From NCBI GenBank assembly GCA_017549765.1, contig JAFYNM010000009.1, forward strand, positions 72,390-116,158: 43,769 bases of DNA. Reading direction: 5' to 3'. This document shows positions 15,975 to 23,624 of the stretch, one piece after another (position 1 is the stretch's first letter; the number at the start of each line of letters is the position of its first letter). Made by a program: the position numbers and the translations under genes. This DNA is from Bacteroidales bacterium (GTDB taxonomy: Bacteria > Bacteroidota > Bacteroidia > Bacteroidales > WCHB1-69). The notes beneath the pieces were generated by a model that saw only the letters and a list, made by a program, of their open reading frames with translations, ran no database searches and had not been told where the DNA came from.

Positions 15975-17441
15975 GTTGTTCACTACTACTTTGAAGGTAC
16001 GGGAGCGCGTGCCACAGGTCGTCTTTAACAGATAGAGACCGTTGGGCAAATGACCAGTGCCGACAACCCGTTGCGTCCCGATGCACCAGCCTGCATATAA
16101 GGATTGTCCGGCAAGGGAATACAATTCACAAAAGAGCGGTTCCCCAATCGGATTATGGATAACCACATACCCCGAACAGGCTGGGTTGGGCATGATGGAC
16201 ACATGGAGGGGCTCTTCTTCCGGGATGGCCAGTATGTCCGGATCTGTCTCCAGTATGGGCATGTAGTTGACGATGCCATAAATAGAGTTGTCGGCATGAT
16301 GGAAGATGACGTCCTCAACTTCTATAGTGTCGCTGCTGCCCCAATAATTACCAATTGCATCTATGTTGCTGGTGGCATTGTTGTACAGGGCGTACGTTAT
16401 ACCTTCATTTTCATTGTCGAGAATACAGTTATAGCCATAATCATTGGCCGTACCCATATCGATGCGATGTTTGTTGATGGCAGTGATGCCCCACAGGTTG
16501 CCGCTGATGAGATTGCGGCGGATTTTGGCAGCGCAAGTGGTGTCGCTACCATAGATGCTGATGCCGCTGCCACCGTTCATGGGGTTGGTTTCCAAGTTGT
16601 TGTCGCGGATGATGTTGTTTTCTATCAAGGCATAGATGTTAGATCCGTTCTGGGTATATCCGTAACGGTTGTTCACGATGGTATTGCCCCGGATAATAGC
16701 ATTGGTCTGACTCACATTCATCAGATTGGCGATGGCAATGCCGCCCGACATGCTGACAGATCCTTCAATATGGTTGTCTTCAATCTTGATGGTGTCGTTT
16801 GGGGTGCCCGGGCCCAGGTTGATCTGGGGTTGGTTGGCATTGTTCAAAACATTATGATAGAAGATGTTGTTGCGAATAACAGGCGCGCCCGTCACGTTGG
16901 CGGCAGAGCTGATGGCAGCCTGGCGGTTGTCGTGAAAGAAACAATTTTCGATCACAGGGTTGGCATCCATATATTTGATACTGGGTTGAGAGAAGAAGCG
17001 GAACTCGCATCGGTCGAAGGCGGCGTCACTCTGCAAGATCAGGATACTGTTGCCATATTCAAAGAGGATGTCAGCGAAAGAACAAGCGCTGGCATTGTCG
17101 ATGCGGATGTCGTAGAAATCACCGTTACAGTTGGAGGTGTTGCTGGTGAAGACCAGCGTGTCGGTGCGGGGCTCGCAGAAAAGGCAACCGTTGATGGTGA
17201 TTGTAAGGGTGTTGTTGCAGAAGATCTCTTGGGTGCTGGCATCCAGCATCAGGGTGTCGCCAGCCGATATGGTGAGGGATTGTGTCAGGGTATAATGGCC
17301 TTCCGATGGAGAATTTATGGCGGCTGGATACGCAGAAGCGAGGTTTTGGAAAGTGTAGGAAATGCCAGTTCCAGGAGTCACCACTTGGGCATATCCAACG
17401 CAAAAAAGAAGACTGAAAAGCAGGGAAAAGAGCGTTTTCAT
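15972..17441 (-). CDS. Secreted right-handed beta-helix protein with T9SS C-terminal domain
   Basis: 489 residues with a signal peptide (residues 1-18, ending VGYAQ). Roughly 100-390 contain many short Asn-rich turns such as NNIFYHN, IEDNHIEG, IRGNTIVNN and IENNIIRDN. These are the rungs of a right-handed parallel beta-helix as in pectate-lyase-like and NosD-like proteins. The last 80 residues are a type A T9SS sorting domain (HVSIMPNPACSGYVVIHNP, then GLYLLKT and the end FKVVVNN). No catalytic residues can be assigned, so binding of polysaccharide or a structural role is as likely as lyase activity. The gene converges with the protease gene; their stops are about 56 bases apart. Confidence 0.85.
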   Translation of the reverse strand: MKTLFSLLFSLLFCVGYAQVVTPGTGISYTFQNLASAYPAAINSPSEGHYTLTQSLTISAGDTLMLDASTQEIFCNNTLTITINGCLFCEPRTDTLVFTSNTSNCNGDFYDIRIDNASACSFADILFEYGNSILILQSDAAFDRCEFRFFSQPSIKYMDANPVIENCFFHDNRQAAISSAANVTGAPVIRNNIFYHNVLNNANQPQINLGPGTPNDTIKIEDNHIEGSVSMSGGIAIANLMNVSQTNAIIRGNTIVNNRYGYTQNGSNIYALIENNIIRDNNLETNPMNGGSGISIYGSDTTCAAKIRRNLISGNLWGITAINKHRIDMGTANDYGYNCILDNENEGITYALYNNATSNIDAIGNYWGSSDTIEVEDVIFHHADNSIYGIVNYMPILETDPDILAIPEEEPLHVSIMPNPACSGYVVIHNPIGEPLFCELYSLAGQSLYAGWCIGTQRVVGTGHLPNGLYLLKTTCGTRSRTFKVVVNN

Positions 17442-17477
17442 AACAGCGAGAAGATTTTTAATATATTGATTTGCAAT

Positions 17478-17508
17478 AAAAAAGGAGAATGATTATTCAC
17501 CATTCTCC
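17478..17508 (-). terminator. Terminator of tRNA-Leu
   Basis: On the minus strand GGAGAATG pairs perfectly with CATTCTCC around a nine-base loop and is followed by TTTTTT (17483-17478). It starts 5 bases after the CCA end of the tRNA. Confidence 0.85.
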
Positions 17509-17512
17509 CCAG

Positions 17513-17599
17513 TGGTACCGAAGGCCGGGATCGAACCGGCACGAGTGTTACCTCATTGGTTTTTGAGACCAACGCGTCTACCGATTCCGCCACTTCGGC
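17513..17599 (-). tRNA. tRNA-Leu(CAA)
   Basis: An 87-base class II tRNA with encoded CCA. The acceptor stem is GCCGAAG with CTTCGGT (a G-U pair at 1-72) and an A discriminator. The anticodon stem is TTGGT/ACCAA with loop CTCAAAA, giving anticodon CAA (decodes UUG). A long variable arm and a GCCGG/CCGGC T stem are present. A TATTTTTG promoter box lies 11 bases upstream and a terminator lies just downstream, so it is an independent unit. Confidence 0.97.
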
Positions 17600-17609
17600 T
17601 TGGCGGGCG

Positions 17610-17617
17610 CAAAAATA
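17610..17617 (-). promoter_or_regulatory. -7 promoter box of tRNA-Leu
   Basis: Reads TATTTTTG on the minus strand, with a TTTG at 17640-17643 at a 22-base spacing. This is one of the best complete Bacteroidota promoters in the window. Confidence 0.75.
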
Positions 17618-17687
17618 CAAAAATTATAATATGCTCCAACAAAAAAAATAAAAAGGCGTTTATCCCGTTATTTCAGCGTATATTTTG

Positions 17688-17695
17688 TAATTTTG
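17688..17695 (+). promoter_or_regulatory. -7 promoter box of the lipoprotein-cinA-xerD operon
   Basis: TAATTTTG matches TAnnTTTG and lies 20 bases before the ATG at 17716. It would drive the four overlapping genes that follow. Confidence 0.6.
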
Positions 17696-17715
17696 CAGCC
17701 TTATTTGTAGGACGT

Positions 17716-17883
17716 ATGAAAAAAATGATCTGGATTTTTGTCGTGCTGGTGCTGCTGGCCACCTCTTGTTCCCGCAAGATAGTGGGCAGCCCGCGTCACC
17801 GCCGGGACCGCAACTGCGGGTGCGAACTCCCCAGCCCGTGTGCCCAAGACTCCCTGCTAACCCAAATGATCGACCATGAATAG
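17716..17883 (+). CDS. Very small lipoprotein (55 residues)
   Basis: A 55-residue product from ATG 17716, just after a promoter box. Residues 1-17 form a lipoprotein signal peptide with lipobox LATSC (C18). Only 37 residues remain after processing: basic at first (RKIVGSPRHRRDRNCGCE), with two further cysteines in the CGC group, and acidic at the end. I know no family for it. It overlaps the next gene by 8 bases, so translation is probably coupled. Confidence 0.65.
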   Translation: MKKMIWIFVVLVLLATSCSRKIVGSPRHRRDRNCGCELPSPCAQDSLLTQMIDHE

Positions 17884-18637
17884 GGGATTTTCCTTTTGTA
17901 AACTGTTTGTGCTGCTGCCACTGCTTCTGTGGCTGTTGATCCCTTGCGCTCCCTCCGACCGCCAGGTGGTCATCAGCGGGGATATCCAGCATGGCGGAGA
18001 CCGTATGATCCGGCTGGCCCGTCTGGACAATGCCGAGGTTGTCAGGCTGGACTCCATGCGGATGCGGAACGGACATTTTGAGTTTGTATTGAAAGCGGCC
18101 ACGGAGGAACAGAAGGAGATACTTGCCCAGCCGATGATGTATCAGCTGAGCCTGAGTGGCGTTAACATGCTGACTACTATGGCTCAGAAAGGGGAACAGA
18201 TCCATATCACGGCGGAGGCCGGCAATCTGATCCAGACCTATAGGGCGACGGGCGGTCGTGAGGCTGTGCTGATGAGCTCTTTGGACAGTGCCCTCACCGT
18301 TTTTGTGAAACAGGTGCAACCATTGTGGGATTTTTACCAGCAGCATATAGACCAAGACTCCGTGCGCGAGGAGGTGGAAAAGCAATACCAAGCGCTGGTC
18401 GATCGGCATACCCGTTATCTTCGTCGTTTCATCGCCGAGCATCCAGCGGATATGGCCTCTTATATCGCTTTTTATCAGAGTTATAACCGAAAGAGCTTCT
18501 TTCAGGAAAGGGAAGATTTTGGATTGTTGAAGCAGTTGACGGATACGCTGACGGTTCATTATCCGAACCATCCCTATCTACTGCGTATGCAACAGAAAAT
18601 GGAATTTTTAGAATCACAACAACATGATACTGATTAA
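17876..18637 (+). CDS. DUF4369-like lipoprotein
   Basis: 253 residues with a hydrophobic N-terminus and lipobox LLIPC (C24). The start of the mature part (VVISGDIQHGGDRMIRLARLDNAEVVRLDSMRMRNGHFEF) has the pattern of DUF4369. That domain usually comes before a thioredoxin-fold domain in Bacteroidota thiol-disulfide proteins. Here the thioredoxin part is absent and a helical region (about 130-253) follows instead. The function is therefore unknown. It overlaps the small lipoprotein by 8 bases and cinA by 14 bases. Confidence 0.65.
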   Translation: MNRGFSFCKLFVLLPLLLWLLIPCAPSDRQVVISGDIQHGGDRMIRLARLDNAEVVRLDSMRMRNGHFEFVLKAATEEQKEILAQPMMYQLSLSGVNMLTTMAQKGEQIHITAEAGNLIQTYRATGGREAVLMSSLDSALTVFVKQVQPLWDFYQQHIDQDSVREEVEKQYQALVDRHTRYLRRFIAEHPADMASYIAFYQSYNRKSFFQEREDFGLLKQLTDTLTVHYPNHPYLLRMQQKMEFLESQQHDTD

Positions 18638-19874
18638 CATAGGAGATGAGTTATTGATAGGGCAGGTGGTGAACACCAATGCCGCCTTTATCGGACAGCA
18701 GATGGCTTTGGCTGGCATCGAAATGCAAGAGGTGCTGACCATTGGCGATGCGGGGGATGCCATCCGTGCCGCCATCGTGGCTTCTTTCGAGAAGACCGAT
18801 CTGGTCATCATGACGGGAGGACTGGGTCCTACCAAGGATGACATCACCAAGAAGGTGGTCTGCGACCTCTATCATCGAGAGCTGGTTATCGACGAAGCCA
18901 CATTGCAGGCTGTTACGCAGCGTTTTGCCGACCGCGGCATGGCGTTGACAGAGACCAACCGGCAGCAGGCAGCCGTGCCCACGGGTGCGGTGGTATTGCC
19001 TAACCCTTTGGGCACTGCACCGGGATTGTGGATAGAAGAGGACGGCAAGGTGCTTGTCATGTTGCCGGGCGTGCCTTTTGAGATGGAGCGGCTTGTCAAA
19101 GAGGAGGTGCTACCCCGTCTGGAGGCGCGACGCACAGACCATCACACCATCCAATATCGGGTTTTGCAGTGCACCAACATCACCGAGAGCGGTCTTTCCG
19201 ACCTCTTGGAAGATTACGAGAAACAACTGCCGGAGAATCTCTCTTTGGCCTATTTGCCTAAGCCGGGCATCATCCGCCTGCGCCTGACGGGTAGGGGAGA
19301 AGATGCGGAAGTGTTGCAACAGACCTTGGACAGCCAGTTTCAGCAGTTGAAGCAGGCTGTTGGCGAGTATGCCTTCACCGATGAGGATATCGAGATGGAG
19401 GAGGTGGTGGGAAGACTGCTGTTGAAGCGGAATTGCCGGATGGCTACGGCGGAGAGCTGCACGGGAGGCTATATCGCTCACCTCATTACTTCGGTGCCTG
19501 GCAGTTCCCGGTATTTCCAAGGCTCGTTGGTTTCCTATAGCAACGAGATAAAGAGAGACATCTTGAATGTTCGGGAAGACAATCTCCGCAAACGGGGAGC
19601 CGTCAGTGAGGAGGTGGTCAGCGATATGGCTCTCAACGTGATGGGACTGCTGGATGTGGACTATGCAGTGGCCACTTCGGGCATCGCGGGCCCAGACGGT
19701 GGCACCCCGGAGAAGCCCGTGGGCACTGTGTGGGTTGCCGTGGCCACGCCTGTGCGCTTGGTGACGAACAAGTTCCAGTTTGGAAGTCGCATGGGTCGCC
19801 AACAGATCATCGAGCGTGCCGCCCGTGCCGCCCTCAACATGCTCCGCATAGAGATAGAGAAGGATATCCGATGA
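18624..19874 (+). CDS. cinA: CinA family nicotinamide-nucleotide amidohydrolase / competence-damage protein
   Basis: 416 residues, the usual two-domain length. The N-terminal part is a MoaB/MogA-like domain (IGDELLIGQVVNTNAAFIG near 8-26, VIMTGGLGPTKDD, LPGVPFEM). The C-terminal domain is the NMN deamidase, with AESCTGG near 275-281, GSLVSYSNEIK and ATSGIAGPDGGTPEKPVG. The enzyme recycles nicotinamide mononucleotide to nicotinate mononucleotide in NAD turnover. It starts inside the preceding lipoprotein gene and its stop overlaps the xerD start (ATGA). The four genes from 17716 therefore form one compact operon. Confidence 0.95.
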   Translation: MILINIGDELLIGQVVNTNAAFIGQQMALAGIEMQEVLTIGDAGDAIRAAIVASFEKTDLVIMTGGLGPTKDDITKKVVCDLYHRELVIDEATLQAVTQRFADRGMALTETNRQQAAVPTGAVVLPNPLGTAPGLWIEEDGKVLVMLPGVPFEMERLVKEEVLPRLEARRTDHHTIQYRVLQCTNITESGLSDLLEDYEKQLPENLSLAYLPKPGIIRLRLTGRGEDAEVLQQTLDSQFQQLKQAVGEYAFTDEDIEMEEVVGRLLLKRNCRMATAESCTGGYIAHLITSVPGSSRYFQGSLVSYSNEIKRDILNVREDNLRKRGAVSEEVVSDMALNVMGLLDVDYAVATSGIAGPDGGTPEKPVGTVWVAVATPVRLVTNKFQFGSRMGRQQIIERAARAALNMLRIEIEKDIR

Positions 19875-20770
19875 AACCAATCATTGACAGATTCCGTCAG
19901 TATCTGATACTGGAGCGCAACAAGTCGTCCAACAGCGTGGCAGCCTATATCCACGATGTGGAGTTACTGCTCGACTATCTTGGCGACACTCCGCCCGAGA
20001 AGGCGACACCCGACCAGCTGAAAGGCTTTCTGCAAGAGCTTTACGACCGAGGGATGAAGTCGCGCTCCCAGGCTCGCATCCTGTCGGGACTCAAAGCTTT
20101 TTACTTCTTCCTGACCTATGATGGGGAGCTGAAGGAAGGGGACAATCCCACCGAGTTGCTGGAGGCTCCCAAGATAGGTATGCATCTGCCGGATGTGCTC
20201 TCCATAGAGGAGATAGAGGCGATTATCAACGAGATTGACTTGAGCAAGCCCGAAGGACACCGTAACCGGGCCATGGTGGAGGTGATGTATGGTTGTGGCC
20301 TCCGCGTCAGCGAGCTGGTGACCCTCAAGGTCTCTAACCTCTACTTTGAAGAAGGCTTTATCAAGGTACTGGGAAAAGGCGACAAGGAGCGTTTTGTACC
20401 GATAGGAGAGATGGCTCAAAAGCAGGTCACCCTTTATCTACAGGGAGCGCGTCAGCAGCTGAAGATCCAGAAGGGGGAGGAGAACTATCTCTTTTTGAAC
20501 CGGCGGGGGCATCATCTGACCCGGGAGATGGTCTTTATGCTGGTAAAGAAGTGGGCCAAGGAGGCTGGAATAGAGAAGACCATCAGTCCGCATACTTTTC
20601 GTCACTCTTTTGCGACGCATCTGATCAACGGGGGTGCCGACCTGCGGGCGGTGCAGCAGATGTTAGGACACGAAAGTATCACCACGACAGAGATTTATAC
20701 ACACCTAGACAACGACTATATTCGTAGCAATATAGCGTCATTTCATCCTCGTTACCGAGTTTCTAACTGA
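19871..20770 (+). CDS. xerD: Site-specific tyrosine recombinase XerD
   Basis: 299 residues, standard XerC/D length. With XerC it resolves chromosome dimers at dif. The N-terminal core-binding domain starts at the coupled ATG (19871), which overlaps the cinA stop. The catalytic set is complete: Arg in GCGLRVSEL (near 145), Lys in GKGDKERFVP (near 170), HTFRHSFATHL (near 241-251), the GHES histidine and the nucleophile in TEIYTHL (near 277). Conservation across the whole length favours the housekeeping XerD over a phage or conjugative integrase. It converges with upp, with 12 bases between stops. Confidence 0.94.
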   Translation: MKPIIDRFRQYLILERNKSSNSVAAYIHDVELLLDYLGDTPPEKATPDQLKGFLQELYDRGMKSRSQARILSGLKAFYFFLTYDGELKEGDNPTELLEAPKIGMHLPDVLSIEEIEAIINEIDLSKPEGHRNRAMVEVMYGCGLRVSELVTLKVSNLYFEEGFIKVLGKGDKERFVPIGEMAQKQVTLYLQGARQQLKIQKGEENYLFLNRRGHHLTREMVFMLVKKWAKEAGIEKTISPHTFRHSFATHLINGGADLRAVQQMLGHESITTTEIYTHLDNDYIRSNIASFHPRYRVSN

Positions 20771-20782
20771 GTGGGGAGTATG

Positions 20783-21442
20783 TCAGTCTTTTTTTCCGTA
20801 TGCCAGGTCGCCGGCGTCGCCGAGTCCGGGCACAATATAGGAGTGGGCGGTCAGTTCTTCGTCCACCGCGCCTATCCACAAGGTGCAGTTGGTAGGGGAA
20901 CAGTGGCGTTGCAGGTATTCGATGCCTTGGCGGCTGGCGATGATGCTTACCAGATGCGTGTGAACGGGCTCTCCCTTGGTTAGCAACTCCTCATAGGCCA
21001 GCACCATGGATTGTCCCGTGGCCAGCATCGGGTCGGCCAGAATGAGGGTTTTCTCGTCCAGCTCCGGCGAGGAGATATAGTCGATCTGGATCTCAAAGGT
21101 GCCGTCCTTTTCGTATTTCCGGAAGGCGGAGATGAAGGCGTTCTCGGCACGGTCGAAGTAATTGAGGATGCCCTGGTGCAGGGGTAAACCGGCGCGCAGG
21201 ATGGTGGCCAGCACGGGCTTGTCCACCAGCCGTGACATCTCAGCGATGCCCAGCGGAGTGGTCACCTCTTGACGTTCATAGCGCATGGTCTTGCTGATCT
21301 CGTAGGCGAAGATCTCGCCGATGCGTTCCAGATTGCGGCGGAAGCGCATACTGTCAACCTGTACCTCCGCACTGCGGATCTCCGCGATAAACTCATTAAA
21401 AAGAGAGTTGTTGTTGCCTAAGATGTTCACTTGCTGTTTCAT
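20783..21442 (-). CDS. upp: Uracil phosphoribosyltransferase
   Basis: A 219-residue cytoplasmic enzyme that makes UMP from uracil and PRPP (pyrimidine salvage). The PRPP loop is clear as DPMLATGQS at residues 137-145. RAGLPLHQG near 83-91 and the closing IGAVDEELTAHSYIVPGLGDAGDLAYG are family hallmarks of the uracil-binding region. The start ATG (21442) is set by a TATCTTTG box at 21474-21481. It is a single-gene unit between xerD and purB. Confidence 0.95.
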   Translation of the reverse strand: MKQQVNILGNNNSLFNEFIAEIRSAEVQVDSMRFRRNLERIGEIFAYEISKTMRYERQEVTTPLGIAEMSRLVDKPVLATILRAGLPLHQGILNYFDRAENAFISAFRKYEKDGTFEIQIDYISSPELDEKTLILADPMLATGQSMVLAYEELLTKGEPVHTHLVSIIASRQGIEYLQRHCSPTNCTLWIGAVDEELTAHSYIVPGLGDAGDLAYGKKD

Positions 21443-21473
21443 CGTAGTGGGTTTTTCACACGTTTTGTCGGGG

Positions 21474-21481
21474 CAAAGATA
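21474..21481 (-). promoter_or_regulatory. -7 promoter box of upp
   Basis: Reads TATCTTTG on the minus strand, matching TAnnTTTG, 31 bases before the upp ATG. Confidence 0.6.
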
Positions 21482-21517
21482 GTCAAAATATCAATACCAG
21501 CGCCGAAAATCCTGTTT

Positions 21518-22813
21518 TCATTTCCCAAACACTCGCTCAAAGATGGCGGGCACCTCCTTCATATAGTATTCCAGCGTGAAGCACTGGGCCAGCTCCTCGG
21601 GGGTGAAGTATTGTTGGATGGTCTCGTTCTGGAGCAGCAGCTCTTGGTAGTCGTGCCCGTCGAACCAAGCCTTCATGGCGATAGGCTGTACGAGGTCGTA
21701 GGCCTTCTCGCGGGCGAAGCCCTTGTTGATAAGGGCAGTCATGACGCGCTGCGCGAAGATCACCTTGTTGGTCATGTAGATATGCTTGAGCATGTTCTCG
21801 GGGAAGACGACGAGGTTTTCGAGGATCTTGCCGAAGCGGTTGAGCATATAGTCGAGGAGGATGGTGGCGTCGGGGAGCATGATACGCTCGGCGGAGGAGT
21901 GGGAGATGTCGCGCTCGTGCCAGAGAGGGATGTCCTCGTAGGCGCTGACCATGTAGCCACGGAGGATGCGGGCGCAGCCGCACATGTTCTCGCTCCCGAT
22001 GGGGTTACGTTTGTGGGGCATGGCGGAGGAACCCTTCTGTCCTTTGCCGAAGGCCTCTTCCGCTTCGCGCAGCTCGGTGCGTTGCCAGTGGCGCACCTCC
22101 ACGGCCATCTGTTCCATGGTAGAACCAATGAGGGCCAAGGTGGCCATGTAGTGGGCGTGGCGGTCGCGCTGCAAGACCTGCGTGGAGATGTTGGCGGAGT
22201 GGATACCCAACTGTTCGCACACGTAGTCCTGGACAAAGGGCGGCGTGTTGGCGAAGTTGCCCACGGCGCCGCTGATCTTGCCGCACTCCACATCGGCGGC
22301 GGCGGCCTCGAAACGGGCCATGTTGCGCTTCATCTCCTCATACCAGAGGGCCCATTTCAGTCCCAAGGCGGTGATGTCGGCGTGCACTCCGTGCGTGCGC
22401 CCGATGCAGGGTGTCTCCTTGAACTCGTAGGCGCGCTTTTTCAAGATCTCCATGAAACGCTGGAGGTCTTTCCGCAGGATGTTGTTGGCCTGCAGCAGCA
22501 GGTAGCCGTTGGCGGTGTCCACCACATCGGTGGAGGTGAGCCCGTAGTGCACCCACTTGCGTTCCTCGCCCAACGACTCGCTGACGGCACGGGTGAAGGC
22601 CACGATGTCGTGGCGTGTCTCCTGCTCAATTTCATAGATGCGTTCCACCTTGAAGGAGGCCTTGTCGCGCAGCTTCTGCACATCCTCGGCAGGGATGACC
22701 CCCAGCTTGCTCCAGGCGGCGGCAGCCTCTATTTCCACTTTCAGATAAGCACCGAATTTGTTCTCCTCAGTCCAGACGGCGCTCATCTCCGGACGCGAAT
22801 AACGTGGTATCAT
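21518..22813 (-). CDS. purB: Adenylosuccinate lyase
   Basis: A 431-residue enzyme that removes fumarate at two steps of purine synthesis (SAICAR and adenylosuccinate). The fumarase-superfamily signature [14 protein letters not shown] is near residues 260-273. [13 protein letters not shown] carries one catalytic-region histidine, and [14 protein letters not shown] carries another. The start was set at ATG 22813 ([11 protein letters not shown]), because the box at 22835-22842 lies upstream of it and inside any longer reading. It is divergent from ktrA. Confidence 0.96.
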   Translation of the reverse strand: MIPRYSRPEMSAVWTEENKFGAYLKVEIEAAAAWSKLGVIPAEDVQKLRDKASFKVERIYEIEQETRHDIVAFTRAVSESLGEERKWVHYGLTSTDVVDTANGYLLLQANNILRKDLQRFMEILKKRAYEFKETPCIGRTHGVHADITALGLKWALWYEEMKRNMARFEAAAADVECGKISGAVGNFANTPPFVQDYVCEQLGIHSANISTQVLQRDRHAHYMATLALIGSTMEQMAVEVRHWQRTELREAEEAFGKGQKGSSAMPHKRNPIGSENMCGCARILRGYMVSAYEDIPLWHERDISHSSAERIMLPDATILLDYMLNRFGKILENLVVFPENMLKHIYMTNKVIFAQRVMTALINKGFAREKAYDLVQPIAMKAWFDGHDYQELLLQNETIQQYFTPEELAQCFTLEYYMKEVPAIFERVFGK

Positions 22814-22834
22814 AGCTTTCGTTTTTGTAGAGTG

Positions 22835-22842
22835 CAAAAGTA
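22835..22842 (-). promoter_or_regulatory. -7 promoter box of purB
   Basis: Reads TACTTTTG on the minus strand, matching TAnnTTTG, 21 bases before the purB ATG. Confidence 0.6.
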
Positions 22843-22893
22843 AAAAAAAATAGGTTGTGCCAATAGAAAATGTCATTGCTATCTTCTTTTTGC

Positions 22894-22901
22894 TATTTTT
22901 G
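22894..22901 (+). promoter_or_regulatory. -7 promoter box of ktrAB
   Basis: TATTTTTG matches TAnnTTTG and lies 24 bases before the ATG at 22926, which it selects over an earlier in-frame ATG at 22857. Confidence 0.6.
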
Positions 22902-22925
22902 CCACTTCTTTATAAAATCACGATT

Positions 22926-23624
22926 ATGGCACAGGATAAATTTGTGGTGATTGGGGCCGGACATTTCGGCCAGGCTATCAGCAGAGCGCTCTCCGAGAAG
23001 GGACACGAAGTGTTGGTGATAGACAACGACATCAAGGTGGTGCAGGACATCTCCGAGGATGTGGCTTACGCCGTCTGCACCGACGCCACCAACAAAAGAG
23101 CGCTGATCAACGAGAATATCCAAACTTTTGACGTGGCCATCGTGGCCATCGGCAACGACTTCGTGGGTCGGTTGCTATGCACCGCCAACCTGCTCGACTT
23201 GGGCGTGAAGCGCATCATCTGCCGCGTCATGGGCGAGAACCAGCGGACCATCCTCTCCAAGATGGGCATCAGCGAGTTTCTGTCGCCCGAAGACGAGGTG
23301 GGCGCCTTGCTCGCGGAACGTCTGACAAACCCCAACATCATCTCCTATCTGCAACTGCCCGACGGCTATAAGGTGGCCGAGATCATCGCCCCCAGCAGTC
23401 TGGAAGGCCTCACCTTGGGCGATATTGATTTCCGTGACAACCATAAACTGAGCCTCATCACAATCCGCCGGAGCTTTACAGAGAAGGATGCCGACGACAA
23501 TGATCAAATACAACAGCATATCATCGGTGTGCCCGATACCTCATCCGTCATCAAGAAGGATGACGTGTTTGTCTTGTTCGGCAAGGAGAGCGACTTGGAT
23601 AACTTTATCAAAATCAACTTGTAA
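22926..23624 (+). CDS. ktrA: Potassium uptake regulatory subunit, RCK domain protein (KtrA/TrkA type)
   Basis: 232 residues: one RCK_N Rossmann domain (VIGAGHFGQAISRAL near 8-22, with the nucleotide-binding acidic residue in VLVIDND) and one RCK_C domain from about 140. This peripheral cytoplasmic protein forms an octameric ring under the membrane subunit and gates K+ flow in response to nucleotides. One domain pair per chain is the KtrA layout; TrkA proteins usually have two. The stop overlaps the start of the channel gene (TAATG), so the two are translationally coupled. Confidence 0.9.
   Translation: MAQDKFVVIGAGHFGQAISRALSEKGHEVLVIDNDIKVVQDISEDVAYAVCTDATNKRALINENIQTFDVAIVAIGNDFVGRLLCTANLLDLGVKRIICRVMGENQRTILSKMGISEFLSPEDEVGALLAERLTNPNIISYLQLPDGYKVAEIIAPSSLEGLTLGDIDFRDNHKLSLITIRRSFTEKDADDNDQIQQHIIGVPDTSSVIKKDDVFVLFGKESDLDNFIKINL

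Noticed and set aside
16104-17492. A 462-codon plus-strand open frame across the beta-helix gene
   Set aside because: Antisense to the beta-helix T9SS gene and running to the tRNA terminator. The translation is a shadow of the Asn-rich rungs.
19871-20770. xerD read as an integrase of a mobile element
   Set aside because: It is in an operon with cinA, has the standard XerD length and full-length family pattern, and no attachment-site repeats or element genes flank it.
21431-22843. A 470-codon plus-strand open frame across purB
   Set aside because: Antisense to purB, His/Gly/Val-rich shadow translation, no start region or promoter.
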